From contig NZ_NIQA01000009.1 in assembly GCF_002236805.1 (NCBI RefSeq), forward strand, positions 62,001 through 126,000: DNA of 64,000 bases, read 5' to 3'. The DNA comes from Pusillimonas sp. T2 (GTDB taxonomy: Bacteria > Pseudomonadota > Gammaproteobacteria > Burkholderiales > Burkholderiaceae_B). The notes beneath the pieces are model-generated. The model was given only the letters and a program-made list of their open reading frames with translations. It was not told where the DNA came from and did no database searches. Positions 18,953-27,872 of this stretch are shown piece by piece (the stretch's first letter is position 1; each line of letters begins with the position of its first letter). The position numbers and the translations under genes are program-made.

Positions 18953-19912
18953 ATGCACGTCCTTTTCATTATCGATCCGCTGCCTTCGCTCAAGGCCTAC
19001 AAAGACTCCTCTGTCGCCATGATGCGCGCGCTTAAAGCGCGGGGGCATGACATCAGTGTTGCCTTGCAAGATGATCTTTTCATAGACGAGGGCGTCGTCA
19101 TGGCCGACAGCTCGTCAATTACGCTGGTCGACGATGCTGACCTGCATGGTAAAGACTGGTGGAAAGCTAATGGTGTCAAGGTGGCACAGCCGCTGACGCA
19201 TTTCGATGCGGTGGTCATGCGCAAAGATCCGCCGTTCGATATGGAATATGTCTATTCCACGCACTTGCTTGAGTACGCCGAGAAGCAGGGCGCGAAAGTG
19301 TTCAACTCGGGTGCGGCTATTCGTAATCACCCCGAGAAACTCACGATTACCGAGTTCGCGCAATTTACTTCGCCCACCATCGTGACAGGCAACAATGCTC
19401 GTTTGCGTGCGTTTCATGCCAAGTACAAAGATGTCATCGTCAAACCCCTCGACGGTATGGGCGGTACAGGTATTTTCAGGCTGCAGCCCGAAGAGCCGAA
19501 TTTGGGCGCCATTCTTGAGACGCTGACGCTCAACGGCGAGCGCACCATTATGGCGCAGCGTTATATCCCCGATATCGTCAAGGGCGATAAACGTATTCTG
19601 ATCATCGACGGCAAGCCTGTTCCGTACGCCTTGGCACGCATTCCATTGGCAGGCGAAACCCGCGGCAACCTGGCGGCCGGCGGTCGTGGTGTCGCGCAGC
19701 CCCTGTCCGAGCGCGATCGCGCCATCGCCGAGACCATCGGCCCGGTCTTGCGCGCTCGCGGCTTGTTGTTGGTCGGCCTCGACGTCATTGGCGACTACCT
19801 GACCGAAGTCAATGTGACCAGTCCAACCTGCTTTGTCGAAATTACCGAGCAAACGGGCTTCGATGTGGCCGATTGTTTTGCGCAGGCGCTTGAAAAAGCG
19901 GTTGGAGTCTGA
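18953..19912 (+). CDS. gshB: glutathione synthetase GshB
   Basis: ATP-dependent ligation of glycine to gamma-glutamylcysteine, the second step of glutathione synthesis. The 319-residue ATP-grasp protein starts MHVLFIIDPLPSLKAYKDSS and contains MRKDPPFDMEYVYSTHLLE, the glycine-rich VKPLDGMGGTGIFRL loop near residue 165, and ITEQTGFDVADCF near the end. All are GshB hallmarks. A PTS EIIA gene follows after three bases, an arrangement common in betaproteobacteria. Confidence 0.96.
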   Translation: MHVLFIIDPLPSLKAYKDSSVAMMRALKARGHDISVALQDDLFIDEGVVMADSSSITLVDDADLHGKDWWKANGVKVAQPLTHFDAVVMRKDPPFDMEYVYSTHLLEYAEKQGAKVFNSGAAIRNHPEKLTITEFAQFTSPTIVTGNNARLRAFHAKYKDVIVKPLDGMGGTGIFRLQPEEPNLGAILETLTLNGERTIMAQRYIPDIVKGDKRILIIDGKPVPYALARIPLAGETRGNLAAGGRGVAQPLSERDRAIAETIGPVLRARGLLLVGLDVIGDYLTEVNVTSPTCFVEITEQTGFDVADCFAQALEKAVGV

Positions 19913-19915
19913 GCC

Positions 19916-20317
19916 GTGATCCGGATCATTCTGGTCATGCACGAGCCGCTGGGTGCCGCGTTGGTATCTTGCGCTCGCCACGTGCTTGGCCAGGAACCCG
20001 AGCTGACACTATTTGACATCAAGCCCACTGACACGCCCGAGAAACGTCTGCCCGACATTCTTGCTGCGGTGTGTGCCGCGCCACCGGCCCAAACCCTCAT
20101 GCTTGCCGATATTTATGGGGCGACGCCCTACAATACGGCGCGCAAGGCGCTTGATATGGCGCGCTCGCAAGGCTATGACGTCGAGCTGCTGACCGGCGCA
20201 AATTTATGCATGGTATTGAAGGCGCTTACTGGGCCGCGTGACGATTTTCGCGCTTTGGTGCGGTCGGTGCGTGCCAGTGCAGAGCGGGGTATTGTGCGGG
20301 CAGGTGAGGCACCGTAA
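19916..20317 (+). CDS. PTS EIIA component, mannose family
   Basis: Phosphocarrier domain of the EIIA-Man type. The 133 residues start on GTG (19916) with MIRIILVMHEPLGAALV, where the histidine at position 9 is the expected phosphorylation site, and contain LMLADIYGATPYNTARKAL. HPr and EI genes follow, but no EIIB or EIIC sugar permease is in the window. In related bacteria this EIIA-HPr-EI set is thought to be a regulatory phosphorelay linked to carbon, nitrogen or storage metabolism rather than sugar uptake. That role is inferred here. Confidence 0.88.
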   Translation: MIRIILVMHEPLGAALVSCARHVLGQEPELTLFDIKPTDTPEKRLPDILAAVCAAPPAQTLMLADIYGATPYNTARKALDMARSQGYDVELLTGANLCMVLKALTGPRDDFRALVRSVRASAERGIVRAGEAP

Positions 20318-20377
20318 TATTTAATAAAATAGTGTGCGCCCTGTCGCGTACCGGCTCCGACAACACAAAAATACTAT

Positions 20378-20650
20378 ATGCCTTCTATCGATATCGTCAT
20401 CAGCAACAAACTGGGCTTGCATGCTCGAGCAGCCGCCAAACTTACCCAATTGGCCTCGCGTTTTGGCCAAACTGAAGTGTTTATCGCCCGGGGCGCCCAG
20501 CGAGTAAACGCCAAAAGCATTATGGGGGTCATGATGTTGGCGGCCGGTCTGGGGGTAACGGTAACTGTCGACGCCGAAGGCGCCGATGCCGATGCAGCCC
20601 TGACCGAAATCAAGGCACTTTTCGACAACAAGTTCGGCGAACCCGAATAA
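20378..20650 (+). CDS. ptsH: phosphocarrier protein HPr
   Basis: Small carrier of 90 residues between enzyme I and the EIIA. The active histidine lies in NKLGLHARAAAKLTQLA near residue 15. The serine region near 46 reads VNAKSIMGVMMLAAG, so the conserved regulatory serine is present and the protein could be a substrate of HPr kinase (encoded elsewhere in relatives). It is preceded by a 60-base spacer and followed by ptsI. Confidence 0.94.
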   Translation: MPSIDIVISNKLGLHARAAAKLTQLASRFGQTEVFIARGAQRVNAKSIMGVMMLAAGLGVTVTVDAEGADADAALTEIKALFDNKFGEPE

Positions 20651-20669
20651 TTTTATTTTCCGGGTGCGT

Positions 20670-22424
20670 ATGACCCAATCTGCTCCATTGGTTCCACACC
20701 ACTACAGTGCCATGCTGTCTCTGCGGGGGCAGGGGGTAGTCAAGGGTTACGCTATTGGCCGTGCTGTTGTCATGGGTGCGGCGGCCCTCGAAGTCGTCCA
20801 CTACCGTATTCAGCCCGAAGACGTTGCGTCAGAATGTACTCGCCTGAAAGAGGCCGTGATACAGGCGCGCGACGAACTTCAGCACATGGTCGATCACTTA
20901 CCCGAAGACGCGCCTCGCGAAATGGGGCCCTTGCTTACCGTGCATTGCATGCTGCTCGACGACCCGATGTTGTCTGACCATGCCTGCGAGCTGATCGCCG
21001 AGCGACATTACAACGCCGAATGGGCGCTAACCACGCAAGGGCAGTCTTTGGCCGAGCAATTTGCCGCCATGGAAGACGAGTATTTGCGTGAGCGCGGGGC
21101 CGATATCCGTCAGGTCATAGAGCGCGTGCTGCGTGTGCTGTCGGGGCGGCCCGTGGTACTACCCAGCTTCGACGAAGGTTTGTCGGAAGAGCTTATTGTC
21201 GTGGCCCGCGATATTTCGCCTGCCGACATGCTGCGTTTGCGCGGTGCGCGCTTCGGTGCATTTCTAACAGACCTGGGCGGCCCGACATCTCACACGGCTA
21301 TCGTAGCCCGCAGCATGAATGTGCCTGCCGTGGTGGGTATGGGCAACGTGCGTTCGCTGGTACGTGACGGCGATTTGCTTATCGTCGATGGTATGAGCGG
21401 CAGCGTACTGATCAACCCGCCCGATTTCGTTCTCGAAGAATATCGTCGCCGGCAGGCAGCGTATGCCGACGATCGCGCTGAGCTCGGCTTGTTGCGTGAC
21501 GCCGATGCCGTCACGCTTGATGGCGTTCGTATCTTGCTTGAAGCCAATATCGAACTGCCGGAAGAGGCCCACGCGGCTGTAGCTGCTGGTGCCGATGGTA
21601 TTGGCTTGTTTCGCAGCGAGTTTTTGTTCATGGGGCGCAGCAATTTGCCCGATGAGGAAGAGCAGTATGAGGCCTACGCTGCTGTGGTTAAAGCCATGCA
21701 GGGCAAGCCTGTCACCATTCGAACGCTCGATATCGGCTCTGACAAAACCCTTGATGGCGAAACGACCGTGGCCACAAACCCGGCGCTTGGCTTGCGGGCC
21801 ATACGGTATTGCCTGGCCAATCCCGACTTGTTCCACACGCAGCTACGTGCCTTGTTACGCGCGTCGGCGCATGGGCGGGTACGTATTCTGGTGCCGATGA
21901 TTTCGCACATGCACGAGGTGCATGCGGTCAAACGGGCGCTCGAGACGGCGCGTCGCGAGCTTGATGCCAAGGGTAAGGCCTACGGTAACAGCGTAGAAAT
22001 TGGTGCCATGGTGGAAATTCCAGCCATTGCCATTGCCATCGAACCTTTTATCGAGCAGCTCGATTTTTTGTCGATTGGCACCAACGACCTGATTCAGTAC
22101 ACGCTGGCTATCGATCGCGCCGACAATGCAGTTGCCGACCTGTATGATCCGATGCATCCGGCTGTGTTGCGTCTTATTGCGCATACCATCAACGCGGCTG
22201 ATCGTGCCGGCAAGTCGGTGGCGGTGTGCGGCGAAATGGCCGGCGACAGTCGTGTGACTCGCATGTTGCTGGGGTTGGGGCTGAAAGAGTTCTCCATGCA
22301 TCCCCAGCAATTGCTCGACATCAAAAAAGAAGTGCGTCAGTCTCACACTAACGCACTTCGGGTCAAGGTGGCATCAGCCCTGAATCGGGCCGAGCGCATC
22401 GATTTATCGGTACTGGCGGGGTAA
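20670..22424 (+). CDS. ptsI: phosphoenolpyruvate-protein phosphotransferase (enzyme I)
   Basis: Autophosphorylates from PEP and passes the phosphate to HPr. The 584 residues contain the phosphohistidine in GGPTSHTAIVARSMNVPAV near residue 210, the PEP-binding FRSEFLFMGR and DIGSDKTLDGE, and the catalytic cysteine in SVAVCGEMAGDSRVTRMLLG near 520. Enzyme I is active as a cytoplasmic dimer. The start is uncertain among GTG 20664, ATG 20670 and a later ATG at 20712 (MLSLRGQGVVKGYAIGRAV). It ends 24 bases from the convergent amtB gene. Confidence 0.94.
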   Translation: MTQSAPLVPHHYSAMLSLRGQGVVKGYAIGRAVVMGAAALEVVHYRIQPEDVASECTRLKEAVIQARDELQHMVDHLPEDAPREMGPLLTVHCMLLDDPMLSDHACELIAERHYNAEWALTTQGQSLAEQFAAMEDEYLRERGADIRQVIERVLRVLSGRPVVLPSFDEGLSEELIVVARDISPADMLRLRGARFGAFLTDLGGPTSHTAIVARSMNVPAVVGMGNVRSLVRDGDLLIVDGMSGSVLINPPDFVLEEYRRRQAAYADDRAELGLLRDADAVTLDGVRILLEANIELPEEAHAAVAAGADGIGLFRSEFLFMGRSNLPDEEEQYEAYAAVVKAMQGKPVTIRTLDIGSDKTLDGETTVATNPALGLRAIRYCLANPDLFHTQLRALLRASAHGRVRILVPMISHMHEVHAVKRALETARRELDAKGKAYGNSVEIGAMVEIPAIAIAIEPFIEQLDFLSIGTNDLIQYTLAIDRADNAVADLYDPMHPAVLRLIAHTINAADRAGKSVAVCGEMAGDSRVTRMLLGLGLKEFSMHPQQLLDIKKEVRQSHTNALRVKVASALNRAERIDLSVLAG

Positions 22425-22448
22425 ATAACACCCCGCCGGCCGTTTCAT

Positions 22449-23675
22449 TTACCTTGAGTAGGCCGATTCACCGTGAGTGCTGATGTCCAAGCCCTCGCGT
22501 TCAGCTTCGGCGCTGACACGCAGCCCGCACACTTTGTCGGCAATGAAATAAGCGACGACGGCAACCACACCTGTCCAGACAAAGGTAATCAAAATACCTT
22601 CGATCTGTACCCACAGCTGGGGCAAGATGTCAGCGGCGCTTTCAAGGCCGGGGCCGCCCAGCGCCTTGGCATTCAGAATACCGGTCAGGATGGCGCCGAC
22701 AATCCCGCCCAGGGCATGAATACCGAATACGTCCAGCGAGTCATCGGCACGTAACATACGCTTAAGGCCATTGACACCCCAGACGCATGCGGCACCCGTC
22801 ACCACACCAATCACCAGCGCTCCCAAGGGACCAACCAGACCGGCGGCGGGGGTAATACCTACCAGACCAGCGACTGCGCCCGATACGGCACCCAGCAAAG
22901 ATGGCTTGCCTTTGACGGCCCATTCGACGAACAACCAGGCCAGCACTGCACCCGCAGTGGCAACAAGCGTATTGAAGAACGCCAGTGCAGCTATTTCGTT
23001 GGCGCCGAGCGCAGAACCAGCGTTAAAGCCAAACCAGCCCACCCACAGCAGGGCGCCGCCAATCATCGTCATGGGCAGGTTGTGCGGGGGCATGGCTTCG
23101 CGGCCATAGCCCAGGCGCGGGCCAAGGTAGTAGGCGCCGACGAGTCCAGCGACACCGGCATTGATGTGCACCACCGTGCCCCCGGCAAAATCAAGGGCGC
23201 CTTTTTCGAACAGCCAGCCGCCGGGCGACCAGACCATGTGCGCAATGGGCAGATAGGCAAATGTGACCCAGATGAGCGTGAACAGCAGTACTGCCGAAAA
23301 GCGCACGCGTTCGGCGAGCCCGCCGACGATCAGCGCGCACGTAATGCCGGCGAAAGTAGCCTGGAATGCGGCAAAGCTTATTTCCGGAATCGAGCCCGAC
23401 AATGCGAATTCGCCGTTGGACAAATTGGCGATGCCATTGAAAAACACACGTGAGAATCCGCCGAAGAAGGCGTTGCCTTCAGTAAAGGCAATCGAATAGC
23501 CATAAACAAACCAGACGACGATCGCGAGCGAGAACGTGGCCAGTACTTGAATGAGCACCGACAGGACGTTTTTGGATCGCACCAGGCCGCCGTAAAACAG
23601 GGCCAGGCCCGGGACGACCATCATTAATACAAGCAGGGTAGAGACGCTTACCCAGACGAAATCAGCTGCATTCAT
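22449..23675 (-). CDS. amtB: ammonium transporter AmtB
   Basis: Trimeric inner-membrane ammonium channel of 408 residues with about 11 membrane segments. Family motifs include GLALFYGGLVRSKNVL at the N-terminus, the first pore histidine in GTVVHINAGVAGLVGAYYLG near 165, and the second in FGIHALGGIVGAILTG near 318. No separate signal peptide is seen ahead of the first helix. It is cotranscribed with the PII gene glnK upstream, whose product blocks the channel when nitrogen is plentiful, and lies behind a sigma-54 promoter. Confidence 0.95.
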   Translation of the reverse strand: MNAADFVWVSVSTLLVLMMVVPGLALFYGGLVRSKNVLSVLIQVLATFSLAIVVWFVYGYSIAFTEGNAFFGGFSRVFFNGIANLSNGEFALSGSIPEISFAAFQATFAGITCALIVGGLAERVRFSAVLLFTLIWVTFAYLPIAHMVWSPGGWLFEKGALDFAGGTVVHINAGVAGLVGAYYLGPRLGYGREAMPPHNLPMTMIGGALLWVGWFGFNAGSALGANEIAALAFFNTLVATAGAVLAWLFVEWAVKGKPSLLGAVSGAVAGLVGITPAAGLVGPLGALVIGVVTGAACVWGVNGLKRMLRADDSLDVFGIHALGGIVGAILTGILNAKALGGPGLESAADILPQLWVQIEGILITFVWTGVVAVVAYFIADKVCGLRVSAEAEREGLDISTHGESAYSR

Positions 23676-23686
23676 GTTTTGTGCTC

Positions 23687-24428
<742 letters not shown>

Positions 24429-24444
24429 CGTGATGTACATCACA
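24429..24444. promoter_or_regulatory. CRP/FNR-superfamily-like palindromic site
   Basis: CGTGATGTACATCACA contains a perfect 14-base palindrome and matches the CRP consensus TGTGA-N6-TCACA at all but one position. It lies about 165 bases before the lipoprotein gene and 400 bases before glnK. Binding is not shown. Confidence 0.4.
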
Positions 24445-24546
24445 TTAAGCGGCTTGCCGTCCGGAAGCCATTGAGATTCCGGCATATTTTTGTTTTTTCG
24501 GAGTCTATTTTTATTATTTTTGTAATTAGGGCTTACACTAGGTGGG

Positions 24547-24574
24547 TCGACAGTTTTAGCTGTCTCGCTAGAAT
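24547..24574 (+). promoter_or_regulatory. candidate promoter of the lipoprotein gene
   Basis: TCGACA (24547-24552), 16 bases, TAGAAT (24569-24574). The spacer contains a GACAG/CTGTC inverted repeat (24549-24564) that could be an operator or leader hairpin. The gene begins 36 bases downstream. Confidence 0.4.
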
Positions 24575-24609
24575 TGTAACTGTCTCCAATAACCCCTCGA
24601 AGGAAACGC

Positions 24610-25017
24610 ATGAAAACTCAACGTAAACAACTCGCTATCGTCGCTTTAGTTGCTTCTATGGGCGTACTTGCCGCTTGCTCGAAAGAAGAAGAGGCGCCCG
24701 CGCCTGTAGCCGCGCCCGCCGTTGAGCAGCCCGCGCCCACGTCTGCTGCGCCCGTCACCGAGCCTACACCGGTTGCACCTACGCCTGCGCCAGAATCAAC
24801 CACCGGCAGCGCGCAGTCAACACAAGACGCTATTGTCGAGAAGGCTGCAGAGGTGCGTGACGAGGCTGCCGCCGCCGCCAATAAAGTGGGCGATGCCATC
24901 AAGCAGGGCGCTGCCGACGCCGACAAAGCCATCCAGAACGCGATTGGCAATGGCCAACAAGCGCCCGCCACCGAGCCGGCCACTACGCCCACACAGCCTA
25001 CGCCGGCCACTAACTAA
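24610..25017 (+). CDS. small Ala/Pro-rich lipoprotein of unknown function
   Basis: The 135 residues begin with a lipoprotein signal (QLAIVALVASMGVLAAC, lipobox LAAC, then SKEEE). A Pro/Ala/Thr linker follows, and then an amphipathic Ala-rich helix (EKAAEVRDEAAAAANKVGDA) with heptad-like spacing that resembles late-embryogenesis or apolipoprotein-like helices. The tail is again Pro/Thr-rich. No enzymatic motif is seen. It is monocistronic, with a promoter candidate before it and a strong terminator after it. Probably anchored in the outer or inner membrane; the role is unknown. Confidence 0.8.
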   Translation: MKTQRKQLAIVALVASMGVLAACSKEEEAPAPVAAPAVEQPAPTSAAPVTEPTPVAPTPAPESTTGSAQSTQDAIVEKAAEVRDEAAAAANKVGDAIKQGAADADKAIQNAIGNGQQAPATEPATTPTQPTPATN

Positions 25018-25042
25018 GTCAACGTTGGTTCTCCAGCAATTT

Positions 25043-25066
25043 CGGGCGCTTCGGCGCCCGTTTTTT
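25043..25066 (+). terminator. rho-independent terminator after the lipoprotein gene
   Basis: CGGGCGC (25043-25049), TTCG tetraloop, GCGCCCG (25054-25060), then six T. A textbook intrinsic terminator. Confidence 0.93.
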
Positions 25067-25113
25067 ATGTTTTTAATTACACTGGTGTTGTTTATCGATA
25101 ATCAGGAGTTTTT

Positions 25114-25356
25114 ATGAAAAGCCGTACCGATTGGTTTGAAGACATGCAGAAAAATGTGTCGGAGCTGATCAAGAACAGCCCGGCCGCCGATATCGAACGC
25201 AACGTCAAGGCGATGATGACCCAGACGTTTTCACGTCTCGATCTGGTCACGCGCGAAGAGTTCGATGTGCAAGCCGCCGTGCTTGAAAAGGCACTGGCCC
25301 GTCTGGCCGCGCTAGAAGCGCGCGTCAAAGCACTGGAAGAGCGTCAAGGTTCTTGA
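25114..25356 (+). CDS. ubiK: ubiquinone biosynthesis accessory factor UbiK
   Basis: Small membrane-fusogenic factor (YqiC/BMFP family) that supports aerobic ubiquinone synthesis with UbiJ. The 80 residues show an N-terminal amphipathic helix (WFEDMQKNVSELIKNSPAAD) and a C-terminal coiled coil (REEFDVQAAVLEKALARLAA followed by LEARVKALEE). That is the family layout and length. A CAGGAG ribosome-binding sequence precedes the ATG. It lies between glnK and comM, a conserved position in Burkholderiales. Confidence 0.88.
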   Translation: MKSRTDWFEDMQKNVSELIKNSPAADIERNVKAMMTQTFSRLDLVTREEFDVQAAVLEKALARLAALEARVKALEERQGS

Positions 25357-25437
25357 TTTCTAGGCGGCTTGATCAGGGGCTTTCCGGCGTGGCCTGAACT
25401 GTCCTGTTTGCCGCCATTCTGTAATAGATAGCGATAA

Positions 25438-25466
25438 CCTTTGGGGCTGTTCATTCATCCCAAAGG
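25438..25466 (+). promoter_or_regulatory. hairpin overlapping the comM ribosome-binding site
   Basis: CCTTTGGG (25438-25445) pairs perfectly with CCCAAAGG (25459-25466). The 3' arm overlaps the AAAGGGG that would serve as the comM ribosome-binding sequence 8 bases before its ATG, so the fold could lower translation. Role inferred. Confidence 0.45.
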
Positions 25467-25474
25467 GGCCTGTT

Positions 25475-26992
25475 ATGTCGCTGGCAGTCGTGGCAACCCG
25501 TGCCTTGCGTGGCCTGCAGGCTGTGCCGGTCAGGGTCGAAGTGCATGTCGGTTCGGGGTTGCCGGCTTTTAATCTGGTCGGTTTGCCTGGCACTGGCGTG
25601 CGCGAGAGTCGCGATCGTGTGCGGTCTGCCATTGTCAGCAGCGGCTACGCGTTTCCGGCAGGGCGTGTGACGGTCAATCTTGCGCCGGCCGATTTACCCA
25701 AGTCGTCTGGCCGGTTCGATTTACCCATCGCCCTGGGCGTTTTGCTGGCCTCCGGCCAAATTGCCGCTACCGGCGCGCGCGGCGGGTCGGCGGCTGTCGA
25801 TGTGTCGTCGTTGGTTTTTGCTGGTGAACTGTCCCTGACAGGTGCTGTAGTGGCAATAGATGCCGCCTTAGCCATTGCGTTGGGCGTGGCGCAAGATGCC
25901 GCGTCGTTGCAGTTGGTGTTGCCACGTCACTCTGCTGCAACGGCTGCCGCCGTGCCGGGTCTGACGGTATTTTCGGCCGGCACGCTGCAAGACGTAGTGG
26001 CGCACTTGTCTGGCGAAGTGACCATGCCGGTTGCTCAGGCACACGTGGCTACTGCGCTGGCCCCCGCGCAAGTCTGTCTGTCCGAGGTCAAGGGCCAGGC
26101 GATGGCTCGGCGGGTGCTTGAAGTGGCCGCGGCAGGCGCCCATAGTCTTCTAATGTCGGGTCCGCCTGGTGCCGGCAAAAGCATGCTGGCACAAAGGTTG
26201 CCGACTTTACTGCCCGATTTATGTACGGCCCAAGCCCTGGAGGTCGTCGCTTTGGCCAGCTTGGGCGGTCAGCCTGCGAGTGTTTGCCTGACGCCGCCAT
26301 TTCGGGCGCCGCACCATTCCAGTTCGGTGGCGGCGCTGGTTGGGGGTGGCGTTGTTCCAAGGCCAGGCGAAATCAGTCTGGCGCACCATGGTGTCTTGTT
26401 TCTCGACGAATTGCCCGAGTTCGACCGGCGCGTTCTCGAGTCGCTGCGCGAACCGCTGGAAACCGGCTCGGTCTGCATTGCGCGGGCGGCGCAGTCGGTC
26501 GTGTTTCCGGCAGGTTTTCAGCTGGTGGCGGCCATGAACCCTTGCCCCTGTGGCTGGCTGGGGCACAGTCGCAAGCCGTGTCAGTGCACGCCCGAGCGCA
26601 TTGATCGGTATCGTGCTCGGCTGTCGGGTCCTTTGCTCGATCGCATAGATCTGCAGGTGATGCTGGGCGCTATTGACAAAGGGTGGTCCGATTTGCCGGC
26701 AGGCGAACCGTCGGCCGTGGTCAGGGCGCGCGTAATGATGTGCCGCGAGCGACAGATGGCCAGGCAAGGCTGTACCAACGCAGCGTTGCTGCCGTCGCAG
26801 TTACCTGGGGCCGTCCAGGCGACCACCGAAGCGTTGGGCTTGCTCGACCACATTGCGCATCAGCAGTGCTGGTCGGGTAGGGTGGTGCACCGAGTGTTGC
26901 GGGTTGCGCGCACGCTGGCCGACCTGGCGGCGTGCGCCGACGTGGGGCGCGACCACATTGCCGAGGCTGCACAATACCGACCGGGTTGGTAG
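25475..26992 (+). CDS. comM: YifB/ComM family AAA+ Mg-chelatase-like ATPase
   Basis: Hexameric helicase that drives branch migration during natural transformation. The 505 residues have the N-terminal ChlI domain (ALRGLQAVPVRVEVHVGSGL, FNLVGLPGTGVRESRDRVR), Walker A SGPPGAGKSMLAQRLP near residue 230, FRAPHHSSSVAALVGGG, Walker B GVLFLDELPEFDRR, and the C-terminal MNPCPCGWLGH zinc-like cysteine motif. Length is standard. The start at 25475 agrees with the conserved N-terminus MSLAVVATRAL. Confidence 0.94.
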   Translation: MSLAVVATRALRGLQAVPVRVEVHVGSGLPAFNLVGLPGTGVRESRDRVRSAIVSSGYAFPAGRVTVNLAPADLPKSSGRFDLPIALGVLLASGQIAATGARGGSAAVDVSSLVFAGELSLTGAVVAIDAALAIALGVAQDAASLQLVLPRHSAATAAAVPGLTVFSAGTLQDVVAHLSGEVTMPVAQAHVATALAPAQVCLSEVKGQAMARRVLEVAAAGAHSLLMSGPPGAGKSMLAQRLPTLLPDLCTAQALEVVALASLGGQPASVCLTPPFRAPHHSSSVAALVGGGVVPRPGEISLAHHGVLFLDELPEFDRRVLESLREPLETGSVCIARAAQSVVFPAGFQLVAAMNPCPCGWLGHSRKPCQCTPERIDRYRARLSGPLLDRIDLQVMLGAIDKGWSDLPAGEPSAVVRARVMMCRERQMARQGCTNAALLPSQLPGAVQATTEALGLLDHIAHQQCWSGRVVHRVLRVARTLADLAACADVGRDHIAEAAQYRPGW

Positions 26993-27018
26993 ACTTCTTT
27001 GCCAAATCATCATATAAT
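26990..27018 (+). promoter_or_regulatory. candidate promoter of the rpmI-rplT transcript
   Basis: TAGACT (26990-26995), 17 bases, perfect TATAAT (27013-27018). It begins on the comM stop codon and would give a leader of about 200 bases before rpmI. Confidence 0.5.
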
Positions 27019-27056
27019 CAAGGGCTTTTCGCGGTTTGCCCGCTTAAAAGTTTGCG

Positions 27057-27102
27057 GTTTAACCGCTGTGCCTCGTTTAACCGTTGTGCAGGGGTTTAAC
27101 CG
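27057..27102 (+). repeat. three direct GTTTAACCG repeats in the rpmI leader
   Basis: The 9-mer GTTTAACCG occurs at 27057-27065, 27075-27083 and 27094-27102, at 18- and 19-base spacing. The first sits inside the near-palindrome GCGGTTTAACCGC. They lie in the untranslated leader and could form alternative pairings with one another. Confidence 0.7.
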
Positions 27103-27115
27103 CAAAAGCAGCTTG

Positions 27116-27150
27116 GCCTGGCCCCTGTTAGCCAGGCGGGCTTATTTTTA
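27116..27150 (+). terminator. attenuator-like hairpin in the rpmI leader
   Basis: GCCTGGC (27116-27122) and GCCAGGC (27131-27137) form a perfect 7-bp stem with an 8-base loop, followed by GGGCTTATTTTTA. It is 74 bases before rpmI. In other bacteria L20 represses this operon through a leader structure. This hairpin is a candidate for a similar premature terminator, by inference. Confidence 0.5.
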
Positions 27151-27223
27151 CGTTTTGCAGGTTGTAAAGTGTTGCCTTACTTAGGGGTGGCCACCTGCTG
27201 GCGTTAATCACAGGTTTTATATC

Positions 27224-27421
27224 ATGCCAAAAATGAAGACCAAACGGGGCGCAGCCAAGCGTTTCCAGGTCCGCGGTAGCGGGTCGATCAAGCGGGGTCA
27301 GGCGTTCAAGCGTCACATCCTCACCAAAAAAACCACCAAGAGCAAGCGTCAGTTGCGCGGTTCTGCAGCGGTTCACAAGTCTGATGTTGCGTCTGTACGC
27401 AGCATGATGCCTTACGCTTGA
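27224..27421 (+). CDS. rpmI: 50S ribosomal protein L35
   Basis: Basic 65-residue large-subunit protein with the family sequence [14 protein letters not shown] at the start and [20 protein letters not shown] in the middle. It heads the rpmI-rplT-pheS-pheT-ihfA series. The usual upstream partner infC is about 8 kb away. Confidence 0.97.
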   Translation: MPKMKTKRGAAKRFQVRGSGSIKRGQAFKRHILTKKTTKSKRQLRGSAAVHKSDVASVRSMMPYA

Positions 27422-27438
27422 TTTAACGGAGATCTAAT

Positions 27439-27798
27439 ATGCCACGCGTAAAACGCGGCGTTACCGCCCGCGCCCGTCATAAAAAAGTCCTTAAAGCTGC
27501 CAAAGGTTATCGCGGTCGCCGCGGTAATGTATTCCGGATAGCCAAACAGGCGGTCATGCGTGCAGGCCAATACGCCTACCGCGACCGTCGCAACAAAAAG
27601 CGTACTTTCCGTGCGCTCTGGATCACTCGTATCAATGCCGCTTGCCGCGAATTGGGCGTTACTTACAGCGTCTTCATTGCCGGTACGAAAAAGGCATCGA
27701 TCGAACTCGATCGCAAGGTATTGGCCGACATGGCTGTTAACGACAAGGCAGGTTTTGCCGCTGTCGTCGCTCAGGCTCAAGCTGCACTAGCTTCCTGA
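27439..27798 (+). CDS. rplT: 50S ribosomal protein L20
   Basis: Early 23S rRNA assembly protein of 119 residues. The sequence [19 protein letters not shown] and the motif [20 protein letters not shown] are diagnostic. In several bacteria L20 represses its own operon by binding the leader mRNA. It lies 17 bases after rpmI, behind a GGAG ribosome-binding sequence. Confidence 0.97.
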   Translation: MPRVKRGVTARARHKKVLKAAKGYRGRRGNVFRIAKQAVMRAGQYAYRDRRNKKRTFRALWITRINAACRELGVTYSVFIAGTKKASIELDRKVLADMAVNDKAGFAAVVAQAQAALAS

Positions 27799-27825
27799 TC
27801 GGTATACCGACTGTGTTGTGACAAA

Positions 27826-27850
27826 AACGGGGCTCGTTCTGGGCTCCGTT
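27826..27850 (+). terminator. weak terminator/attenuator-like hairpin before pheS
   Basis: AACGGGGC (27826-27833) pairs with GCTCCGTT (27843-27850) with one G-U pair, followed by TGTATTTGG rather than a T-run. It lies in the 74-base rplT-pheS spacer. A phenylalanine-rich leader peptide like pheM was not found. Confidence 0.35.
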
Positions 27851-27872
27851 TGTATTTGGAAAAGCGATATCC

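Noticed and set aside
27057-27102. CRISPR-like spaced repeats
   Set aside because: Repeats are only 9 bases, spacers about 9-10 bases, three copies, and they lie in a ribosomal-protein leader; not a CRISPR array.
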